DNA from: Planctomycetota bacterium
GTDB lineage: Bacteria; Planctomycetota; Phycisphaerae; SM23-33
Direction: 5' to 3'
NCBI GenBank assembly: GCA_022705325.1
Contig: JAKJER010000001.1
Coordinates: 340,278-404,277, forward strand
Length of the DNA: 64,000 bases
The notes under the pieces are model-generated. The model was not told the DNA's origin. It searched no databases and worked only from the letters and a program-made list of their open reading frames with translations. Below are positions 8,449 to 15,576 of this stretch, piece by piece. Made by a program: the position numbers and the translations under genes. How positions within the stretch are numbered: position 1 is the stretch's first letter; each line of letters begins with the position of its first letter.

Positions 8449-10830
8449 CTACCGGTGCCACGGCGGCGCGAGGAAGCCGATGGACTCCTCGAAGGTCGCG
8501 CGGCGACGGAAGTCGGCGGGGTCGTACGCGTCGCTCTTGGTCTCCGGCTTGGCCCACTGCGGGTGGTGCCGGCCGAAGTAGCTGCCATAGTACTGGTAGT
8601 TGCTGTCGACCCAGCGGGCCATCCGCATCAGCTCCATGCTCGTCAGGAGCTTGGCGTGGTTGTTCTTGGCGTTCTGGGGGTGCTTGGGGTCGCTGAGCAT
8701 GGCCATCAGCTTGCTCTTGTAGGAGCCCAGGCTCCTGGGCGGCAGGTAGCCGCCGTTCCAGTTGCCCTGGTCGCCCTTGGAGAAGGACGTGAACTCGCTG
8801 ATAAGCGGCCCGGCCAGCTCGCGCTTGGCCAGTTCCTCGTAGGAGGTGTTGTAGTAGGTGGTGGTTTCGCCCGTCAGGCGGAGCTTGGCGGGCGGGTCCT
8901 TCTCGTTGTGGCACTTGACGCACTTGGCGTCCAGCAGCGGCTGGATGTCGGTGGGGTAGTGGATGACCTGTCCGGGCTTGTCGTCGCCGCCGTTGGCCTT
9001 CAGGTCGCAGGGCTGCGCCTGGAGAGAGTTGGGCGGGCGGGACAGCGCCAGCGGCTTGGCGGCCCGGACCGCCGCCGATGTGAAGTTGGCCTGCCCGTGG
9101 CAGCCGGCGCAGGAGCGGACCTCGCCCGGGGCGTAGTTCACATACGTCCGCTCGCGCTGGATCTCGCGGAAGTCCTTGTCCAGGGCCTGGTAGAAGATGT
9201 TCCGCCTGGCCGGCACCAGGAAGTGGGCCGACCCGTCGGATTCGACCGGCACGACGCCCCATTGCACGCGCGGCCAGAGGGCGCCCTTCCAACTGCTGCT
9301 GCTGAGCGAGGGGTTCCATCGCCGCCCCGTGGACCAGTAGCGGGGCAGGACCTCGTTGACGCGGATCCACTTGACCTCGCCTCGCTGCACGCCGTCCATG
9401 CCGCGGTAGATGTCGGCCAGCACGCACACGGCCTGTTCCTTGCTGGCGCAGGCCTCGTCGCGATGTTCGCACTGGACCTGGGGCGGCAGGGGGCGGGGGA
9501 CCAACGGCGTGGGGTGCCAGCAGGACAGGTCCGCGTCGGCGTGGATGAAACGGTGCGTTCCGTCGATGCCCAGCAGGTACAGGGCGTAGGCGTTGGGTAC
9601 GTTCTTGTAGTGATCTTCCGCCTTGACCTTGTAGCTCACCAGGAACCGCTTCTGGTCGACCGGGAACGGGTGAGTGTAGAGGCTGCCCTTCTGCCCGTTG
9701 CGGTCGTGGACGTACGTGCCGTCGGCCGTGCGGAAGTGCCAGCCGGGCTCGGTGTGGCGCTCGACGAAGACCTGGGGCGTGATGTTGACCACCGGGTACT
9801 GCGGGTCCAGCGGGACGAAGCCGGGCTCGTCGGGGTCCGGCCCGGGCACGCGGATGCCCATGTCGCAGTCGACCAGCAGGATGGAGCCCAGGCAGCCGCC
9901 CTGCGGGAAGTGGCACGTGCCGACGCAGACCACCCGCGAGGTGCTGCCCGGCATGGGCTGCGGGTACATGTAGACGGGCGTGGCGTCGTCGGACAGGCCG
10001 AACATCTCCTGCGGGCACGAGCCGTCGGGGTTCATCGACCACAGCGTCTTGGACACGCGGGCGCCCTTGTCGACGTACTCCCAGCGGTGGTACATCACCC
10101 GCCCGTCGTCGAGCACCACGGGGCAGAACTCGCTGACCGGGCTGAACGAGAGCTGCTCGACCTGCGTGCCGTCGGCCTTCATGCGGTGCAGCGTGGGGAC
10201 GGTCAGGTGGGCCGACCCGCCGCACAGCACCGTGCGCTCGCAGCGGCTGGAGGAGAAGATGATCCGCCCGTCGGGCAAATAGGCGGGGTGGATGTCGTCG
10301 GTGTGCCAGCCCTTGTGCCAGCGGGCGGCCTTTTCCTCCTCGTCCGGCGGGGCCTTGGCGACCTGGCGCAGGCCCTGCCCGTCCACGCCCACCTCCCAGA
10401 CGCGGAAGCCCGCGCCGGGATTCTCGCGGAAGTCGAAGACCACTTTCTTGGCGTCGAACGACAGGCTGATCTTGCCGAGGAAGCCCTTGCCTCCCGGCAT
10501 CTGGGCGGCCGTCACGACCGGACGCTCTTTGCGCGTGCGAAGGTTGAAGATGTAGATGCCGTTGCGGGCGTCGAAGCGGTCGGCGGAGGTGCCGTTGTTG
10601 ATGTCGGTGTAGTAATGGTCCGACGAGTAGGGGCGGCGCTTGACGAAGATGATCTCCTCGAACGCCAGTTCGCCCGGCTGGACGATCGGATGGGAAGGCT
10701 GGGCCCCAGCCGCCGCGGCGGGCTGGTCCGCAGCCGATGCCGCCCCGCCCAATGCTGCGCTCAGCAGCAGCATGCCCAGGGCGACGGCTGACAGGGATCG
10801 CGCAACAGCGACGGTTCTCGTGTCGGTCAT
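8449..10830 (-). CDS. HzsA-like (hydrazine synthase alpha-related) di-heme protein
   Basis: 793 residues. The ATG at 10830 has GAGG eight bases upstream and is preferred to a GTG at 10839. A signal peptide is followed by a TolB/PD40-like beta-propeller (DGRIIFSSSRCER; DDGRVMYHRWEY; residues ~40-450), a middle region, and a C-terminal cytochrome part with two heme c sites: C574-A-G-C-H578 and C637-V-K-C-H641. This order and length match HzsA-related proteins, a family named after the alpha subunit of anammox hydrazine synthase and present in many non-anammox planctomycetes. As I recall the HzsA structure, the unusual heme has a Tyr ligand four residues after its CXXCH His; here that position is Asn582. 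No hzsB, hzsC or hdh is nearby, so hydrazine synthesis is unlikely. A periplasmic redox or sugar-oxidation role fits better (inference). Confidence 0.82.
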   Translation of the reverse strand: MTDTRTVAVARSLSAVALGMLLLSAALGGAASAADQPAAAAGAQPSHPIVQPGELAFEEIIFVKRRPYSSDHYYTDINNGTSADRFDARNGIYIFNLRTRKERPVVTAAQMPGGKGFLGKISLSFDAKKVVFDFRENPGAGFRVWEVGVDGQGLRQVAKAPPDEEEKAARWHKGWHTDDIHPAYLPDGRIIFSSSRCERTVLCGGSAHLTVPTLHRMKADGTQVEQLSFSPVSEFCPVVLDDGRVMYHRWEYVDKGARVSKTLWSMNPDGSCPQEMFGLSDDATPVYMYPQPMPGSTSRVVCVGTCHFPQGGCLGSILLVDCDMGIRVPGPDPDEPGFVPLDPQYPVVNITPQVFVERHTEPGWHFRTADGTYVHDRNGQKGSLYTHPFPVDQKRFLVSYKVKAEDHYKNVPNAYALYLLGIDGTHRFIHADADLSCWHPTPLVPRPLPPQVQCEHRDEACASKEQAVCVLADIYRGMDGVQRGEVKWIRVNEVLPRYWSTGRRWNPSLSSSSWKGALWPRVQWGVVPVESDGSAHFLVPARRNIFYQALDKDFREIQRERTYVNYAPGEVRSCAGCHGQANFTSAAVRAAKPLALSRPPNSLQAQPCDLKANGGDDKPGQVIHYPTDIQPLLDAKCVKCHNEKDPPAKLRLTGETTTYYNTSYEELAKRELAGPLISEFTSFSKGDQGNWNGGYLPPRSLGSYKSKLMAMLSDPKHPQNAKNNHAKLLTSMELMRMARWVDSNYQYYGSYFGRHHPQWAKPETKSDAYDPADFRRRATFEESIGFLAPPWHR

Positions 10831-11032
10831 ATCCAGCACCTCATTTGTTCTGCCAGCCTAACGGGTGAAGGCGGGACCAACTTGCCCGCCGACGGAATTG
10901 TACCATGCCGCCGCGACGGATGCGACCCTTCGGCGGGCGGAGGGCAACACGCCGTCCGGCCACGCGTTTAACCAAGATACGCAAGCACCGGATGAATCTC
11001 CTGAACCTTAACCGGCAAGAAAGGAACCGCTC

Positions 11033-12391
11033 ATGCCCAGCAAGCCCTCGACGTCCCTCGGCAGCCGCCGCCAGTTTCTGAAGACCTCCGCCGCCTTCGG
11101 CGCGGGAGTCACCTTCCTGCCCAGCACGATCATTCGCGGGGCCGACGCGCCCAGCAACAAGCTGAACATCGCCCTGATCGGCACGTGGGGTCGCGGGGCG
11201 GCCCACTTCGGGGTGCTCAAGAAGGAGAACGTCGTCGCCCTGTGCGACATCGACGAGAACCACCTGGAGTTCGGGGCCAAGACGTTCCCCAACGCCCAGA
11301 AGTACGTCGACTGGCGAAAGGCCCTCGACCAGAAGGGCCTGGACGCGGTGGTCTGCTGCACCACCGACCACACGCACGCGTTCATCTCCAACTGGGCTCT
11401 CAACCGCAACCTGCACGTCTACTGCGAGAAGCCTTTGGGCAACTGCGTCCACGAGGTCCGCGTCGTGCGGGAGCACTGGCTCAAGAAGAAGGGCAAGCTG
11501 GCCACCCAGGTCGGCACGCAGCGCCACGCGATCCCCAACTTCAACCGCGTTCGCGAGATGGTGATCGACGGGGCGATCGGCGAGTTGACTGACGTCTACG
11601 CCTGGGGCAACCGCAAGATCCCGCGCCCGGGCTATCTGCCCGCCCAGGGCGACCCGCCCAAGCACCTGCACTACGACCTGTGGATCGGGCCCTCGCCCAT
11701 GCACCCCTACAATCCCGGCTACTTCGCCGGCGGGCCCGGCGCCAACTGCCTGAGCTGGAACATGTTCTGGGACTTCGGCACCGGACAGATCGGCGACATG
11801 GGCAGCCACGTCATGGACCTGGCCTGGAACGCCATCGACGTCAAGCTGCCGACCTCCGCCTCGGCCACCGGCGAGCCGTTCAACAAGGACGTCGTCCCCG
11901 TCCGCATGACCTCGAGCTTCGAGTTCCCCGCCAACGACTGGCACGGGCCGATCAAGCTCTCGTGGTACATGGGCGGCGACATGCCCCGTTCGCCCCAGGG
12001 CTACGTGGACCTCAACAAGGTCGGGCACGGCGTGATGTTCAAGGGCAAGGAGGGCTTCCTCGTCGCCGACTTCGCCTCGCGCGTGCTGCTGCCCTACGGC
12101 AGGAACGCCGACATGGCCTACTACAAGCCGCGCTCCAAGGACAAGGTCCTGCCGGACCTGGGCGGCTTCCAGGAACAGTGGATCGAGGCCTGCAAGGACC
12201 CCAGCAAGAAGACCGCCTGCGACTTCGAGTACAGCGGCAACGCCATCGAGACCATGCTGCTGGGCCTGATCGCCTATCGCGTGGGCAAGAAGTTCAAGTA
12301 CGACGGCGCCGCGGGCAAGGTCCTCGACTGCCCCGAGGCCCAGGCCCTGATCGCCCGCCAGTACCGCGACGGCTGGACCCTCGACGGCTAG
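11033..12391 (+). CDS. Tat-exported Gfo/Idh/MocA-family oxidoreductase
   Basis: 452 residues with a twin-arginine signal (GSRRQFLKTSAAFGAG) then a Rossmann NAD(P)-binding domain (NIALIGTWGRGAAHFG; VVALCDIDENHLEFG), the typical CCTTDHTHA loop and the EKP motif (YCEKPLGN) of sugar dehydrogenases and glycosidases of this superfamily, followed by the beta-sheet dimerisation domain. Tat-exported members are abundant in planctomycetes and usually act on sugars or polyols in the periplasm; the exact substrate cannot be read. A ribosome site (AAAGGAA) lies just upstream. It is divergent from the HzsA-like gene across ~200 bases and ends at a clear terminator. Confidence 0.93.
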   Translation: MPSKPSTSLGSRRQFLKTSAAFGAGVTFLPSTIIRGADAPSNKLNIALIGTWGRGAAHFGVLKKENVVALCDIDENHLEFGAKTFPNAQKYVDWRKALDQKGLDAVVCCTTDHTHAFISNWALNRNLHVYCEKPLGNCVHEVRVVREHWLKKKGKLATQVGTQRHAIPNFNRVREMVIDGAIGELTDVYAWGNRKIPRPGYLPAQGDPPKHLHYDLWIGPSPMHPYNPGYFAGGPGANCLSWNMFWDFGTGQIGDMGSHVMDLAWNAIDVKLPTSASATGEPFNKDVVPVRMTSSFEFPANDWHGPIKLSWYMGGDMPRSPQGYVDLNKVGHGVMFKGKEGFLVADFASRVLLPYGRNADMAYYKPRSKDKVLPDLGGFQEQWIEACKDPSKKTACDFEYSGNAIETMLLGLIAYRVGKKFKYDGAAGKVLDCPEAQALIARQYRDGWTLDG

Positions 12392-12434
12392 GTTCCCGGT
12401 GCGCCCTCAGGGCGTTCTGAAGGAGACTCTCACC

Positions 12435-12463
12435 GCACCCCCGGGGTTCGTTCCCGGGGGTGC
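12435..12463 (+). terminator. Rho-independent-type hairpin after the Gfo/Idh gene
   Basis: An 11-base perfect stem, GCACCCCCGGG (12435-12445) and CCCGGGGGTGC (12453-12463), with loop GTTCGTT, followed by TTCGTTG. It lies 43 bases after the oxidoreductase stop and 37 bases from the stop of the convergent redoxin gene, so it may serve both strands. The T-tract is weak. Confidence 0.7.
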
Positions 12464-12500
12464 TTCGTTGGAGGTCCGTCGTGCCCGCGGGCCGGCTGGA

Positions 12501-13109
12501 CTACTTCGGCGGGTACTTCACCGAGCAGCCGTAGGGCCTGGTCCGCGGCGTGGAGACGTCCTTGCCCGCCAGCAGCTCGTCCAGGGCCTGGGCTACGTAA
12601 TTGGTGGGAGAGTCCTTCTTGCCGCCGGGGTCGTCGTCGATGGCCCCCATGTAGGCGATGGCCCCTTTGGGATCGATCACCCGCATGTCCGGCGTGGTCT
12701 TGGCGTCGTAGGCCTTGCCGACCGTTCCGGGGCTGTCCGTGAGCAGCGGATACGGCAGCGTGTTCTTCCGGGCCCACTGCTTGTTCTTGTCCGCCGTCCA
12801 GTAGTGGGTGGAGTTCACCGCCAGCCAGATCACGCCCCTGGGGGCGTACCTGGCGGCGAGGGCCTTCATCGTGCCGCGCTCCTGGTGGCGGCGCGAAAAC
12901 GGGCAGTCGGGATTGATCCACTCCAGCACCACGATCTTGCCGGCGTGGTCGGCCAGGCTGACGCTCTTGCCGTCCTGATCGGTCAGGGTGAAGGCCGGCG
13001 CAGCCGAGCCGGGCGCTACGTCGGCTGCCCGGGCGTCTGGCGCGGCCAATAGCAGGACGCCGCAGGCAAAGGCTGCCCGGATCAGGGAGTTGCGGATGTT
13101 CGCGTTCAT
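12501..13109 (-). CDS. Exported redoxin / AhpC-TSA-like thiol protein
   Basis: 202 residues, thioredoxin fold of the AhpC/TSA (redoxin) type, with a signal peptide (NSLIRAAFACGVLLLAAPDARA). Family features are the PAFTLTDQDGKSVSL entry strand, the active-site NPDCPFSRRH with a single Cys at 69, AVNSTHYWTAD, and a cis-Pro region TTPDMRVID. The C-terminal GCSVKY Cys195 may serve as resolving residue. It would reduce peroxide or protein thiols in the periplasm. An AGGAG site precedes the start. The upstream DsbD-N gene overlaps it by four bases (ATGA), a sign of translational coupling and of a shared redox job. Confidence 0.9.
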   Translation of the reverse strand: MNANIRNSLIRAAFACGVLLLAAPDARAADVAPGSAAPAFTLTDQDGKSVSLADHAGKIVVLEWINPDCPFSRRHQERGTMKALAARYAPRGVIWLAVNSTHYWTADKNKQWARKNTLPYPLLTDSPGTVGKAYDAKTTPDMRVIDPKGAIAYMGAIDDDPGGKKDSPTNYVAQALDELLAGKDVSTPRTRPYGCSVKYPPK

Positions 13110-14083
13110 GTTGAGCTCCTTCGGACTTCGGGGGCGGCGCCGGGCGCGGGCCCGGGCCGGGGGGAACCGTTCAACGGAACCTGCACGATCACGCCGTGCC
13201 TCTTGCCGTCGGCCACGGCGACTACGATCAACTCCAGCACGCCCGGGCCGCGCCCGGGCGGTCCCAGACGCGAGGCGGTGAACGTGACGTTCGTCGTCGC
13301 CCCAAACGTCCTGGCCTCCGCGCCGTCGATCGCAAGCCGGGTTCCCGCGGCCGGGCAGAACTCCACGCGCGCCGGAGGAGACTTCCAGGTGATCGAGCAG
13401 GCGAACCGTCCGGAGCGCGACGTGGGGTCGATCGCGCCGCTGACGCTCCAGGCTGCGACCAGCGGCGAACTCCCCGCCTCCACGGGCAGGCGCAAGGCCC
13501 ACCGGTCGAACAGATCGGCGGAAGGGGACTCGTGCGGCGAGGCGGCTGTCGCAAGACGCAGGACCAGGGACTTCTCGCCCGGCACGCAAGCGTCCTTGCA
13601 GGCCAGCCAGGTCACGTCGGCCCGCAGGTCCACGGGGCCGGACGGCTGGAAGTCGTCGGCAACCTCGACGCGCGTCCACAGCAGGACCTGACGGCTGTAG
13701 CCGTAGCCGACGATGTCGCCCGGCTGGCGGAAGGTCTGCGGAGTGGGCCAGTGCAGCGGCTCCGCCCGCAGGCCCTTGGGCAGATGGAACTCGACAGCCG
13801 TTGCCAATCCCGCGTCGCCGGGGTTCTTCCAATAGACGTGCCAGCCCTCCTGCATTTCCAACAGGACGCCGAGGCGAAAGCTCCCGCCCGGAACGGCGGT
13901 CCCCGCGTCGGCCAGCAGGCTGGGCTTGACGAGAGCAACCGAGGGTTCGTCCGTTCGTGCCGTCGCCGGACGAATGCACAGGCAGGCGAGAAACGCCGCC
14001 GTCGAGACCGTCGCGGCCAACCCTCCGCCAAGAGTGCCCAGCGCCCTGGCGCCCATGTCTCGCCTTGATCCTTTCTCTTTCAT
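13106..14083 (-). CDS. DsbD N-terminal-domain protein without a membrane domain
   Basis: 325 residues: a hydrophobic N-terminal segment (TLGGGLAATVSTAAFLACLC) and then a periplasmic DsbD-alpha-like domain with HVYWKNPGDAG, YGYSRQVLLW and the redox pair C162-KDA-C166 in TWLACKDACVPGEK. In full-length DsbD this domain receives electrons from the membrane and passes them to thiol partners. The transmembrane and C-terminal thioredoxin domains are absent here. The redoxin encoded immediately downstream with an ATGA overlap could be its partner, while the membrane reductant must come from elsewhere. The start may instead be the ATG at 14056. Confidence 0.85.
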   Translation of the reverse strand: MKEKGSRRDMGARALGTLGGGLAATVSTAAFLACLCIRPATARTDEPSVALVKPSLLADAGTAVPGGSFRLGVLLEMQEGWHVYWKNPGDAGLATAVEFHLPKGLRAEPLHWPTPQTFRQPGDIVGYGYSRQVLLWTRVEVADDFQPSGPVDLRADVTWLACKDACVPGEKSLVLRLATAASPHESPSADLFDRWALRLPVEAGSSPLVAAWSVSGAIDPTSRSGRFACSITWKSPPARVEFCPAAGTRLAIDGAEARTFGATTNVTFTASRLGPPGRGPGVLELIVVAVADGKRHGVIVQVPLNGSPRPGPAPGAAPEVRRSST

Positions 14084-14171
14084 GCTAGGAAGGCAGGATC
14101 GCGGGAATCAAATTCCCGCCCCGGGCGAGGACTCGGGCAAAACGGTCTGCCAGGCCGTCGTCCCGCGCGGG

Positions 14172-15281
14172 CTACTTCCAGATGTCCGCCGTGCGGGCCT
14201 TTACGTCCGGCATGGGCGGCAGGGGGGCGCTGGGGACCGGTTCGTACCAGAACGTCGCGGCGGACCAGTCGTCGGAGGTCTCCTTCAGGCCCTTGTTCCA
14301 GGCGATCTGCTGGATGGTGATGCGGGCCTCCTTCTGCCAGGCGATCGGATCGCACAGGTGCCAGCGGTACATGGAGACGAAGTCCTTCTCGTTCAGGCTG
14401 CACCCGTTGTAGAGGAAGGCGGCCTGCTGGATACCCCAGGCCAAGCCCACGTAGTCCTCGCTGCCGGTGCCCGCGATGGTGGGGAATTCCTTGTCGCCGT
14501 CCATGTAGACCTTGATCTCGCCCTCGCCCCACCAGTCGCCCGGGTGCAGGTTGCGGATGCCGATGATCGAGCCGATGAACCGGCCCTTGCCCTTGCGCTG
14601 GGGCAACAACTCGAAGTCCTTCTTCTCGGTGGTCGGGTTCTCGCGGCGAAAGAGCACGTGCAGCCGCCCGATGCCCTCGCCGTGCTTGTCGCCGATGGTG
14701 TAGCCGATCTGGTAGTACAGCGGGACGGCCTTGGGCCCCTCGTTGGTGAAGGTCAGCTTGGCCCGCTTGGCGAAGGGCATGGGCAGCCAGATGTTCCGCC
14801 CCCCGGTGGGCCCGCAGGAGTGCACCGCCGACTGGTACGACATGATCTTGCCGTGGGCGAAACCGAACAGGTCGCCGATGGGGCACTCGATGCTCGCGTG
14901 CTCCTGGCCCTCCCAGTACGCCCGGATCACGCACGCCCGCTGCACCGCGGGCGAGCGGTCGGTGGTGATCCAGATGTGGCGGATGGTGCCCGGGCCCTCG
15001 ATGTCGCAGAGTTGCACCGTCTCGCCCGGCTTGATCGACCGCTGCGGGGCGCCCTTGCGGGTGGGTCCGAGGTTGCTGGCCGCCTTGCCGCCCTCGCCCG
15101 GCGCGCCGGTTGGGTTCTCGAACGAGATCGACCGCGACGTCAAGCCCGTGTCCAGTAGCCAGGGCTTGTGAACCAGGTCATTGGGCTGGGCCGCTGCCGG
15201 CAGGGCCAGCAGTACGACCGACAGGAGCACAGCGGCGATCGCAGAATGCCGGCAGGCGAGGCGGAAGGGGGCGGTTCTCAT
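14172..15281 (-). CDS. Exported GH172 (DUF2961) family glycoside hydrolase
   Basis: 369 residues with signal peptide (IAAVLLSVVLLALPAAA). The body carries typical DUF2961 features: LCDIEGPGTIRHIWITT, FGFAHGKIMSYQSAVH, NIWLPMPFAKRAKLTF, NEGPKAVPLYYQIGY, and the metal or acid site GTGSEDYVGLAWG. Members form jelly-roll oligomers; characterised ones (GH172) act on fructofuranosides, difructose anhydrides or arabinofuranosides. Likely periplasmic. The gene is transcribed toward the DsbD-N/redoxin pair, with an 88-base gap. Exact substrate not predictable. Confidence 0.9.
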   Translation of the reverse strand: MRTAPFRLACRHSAIAAVLLSVVLLALPAAAQPNDLVHKPWLLDTGLTSRSISFENPTGAPGEGGKAASNLGPTRKGAPQRSIKPGETVQLCDIEGPGTIRHIWITTDRSPAVQRACVIRAYWEGQEHASIECPIGDLFGFAHGKIMSYQSAVHSCGPTGGRNIWLPMPFAKRAKLTFTNEGPKAVPLYYQIGYTIGDKHGEGIGRLHVLFRRENPTTEKKDFELLPQRKGKGRFIGSIIGIRNLHPGDWWGEGEIKVYMDGDKEFPTIAGTGSEDYVGLAWGIQQAAFLYNGCSLNEKDFVSMYRWHLCDPIAWQKEARITIQQIAWNKGLKETSDDWSAATFWYEPVPSAPLPPMPDVKARTADIWK

Positions 15282-15576
15282 CGTGGGTCTCCTTGTGCGG
15301 CAGAGGGTAATGGGCGAACACGCGGCTCAATACTATGTCTCGCCGCTTGAGCACGTCAAGCTCCCCGTTTGGCTGACGGTGACGCTCTGGGCGTCGTCAC
15401 CGGCGCTGCCGACCGACGGGCGAGAAACGATTCGCCCTTGCTTGGTTGTACGGGGTCGGATAAGTTTAGGCCGTCAAGCGGTCTCCTTGGCTTTGGCGCA
15501 GGGCCTGCAACTGACCAGGGGGAGAAATGCCCTGTACGGAAGGCACGGATCGCCCCGTTTGGATTCGAGATCACCC

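Noticed and set aside
8332..10791. 819-codon open frame on the forward strand
   Set aside because: It is antisense to the HzsA-like gene, whose protein has clear motifs; the frame is open only because of high third-position GC. Similar long antisense frames at 25458-28964 (forward, opposite the PQQ protein), 2296-4191, 34092-36350 and 37356-39986 were rejected for the same reason.
8449..10830. True hydrazine synthase and anammox metabolism
   Set aside because: No beta or gamma subunit or hydrazine dehydrogenase nearby, and the recalled Tyr ligand position is Asn; the rest of the window fits a heterotroph.
15181..15576. N-terminal extension of the Hsp70-TIR protein
   Set aside because: The extra 132 codons overlap the divergent GH172 gene start and precede a perfect Hsp70 N-terminus.
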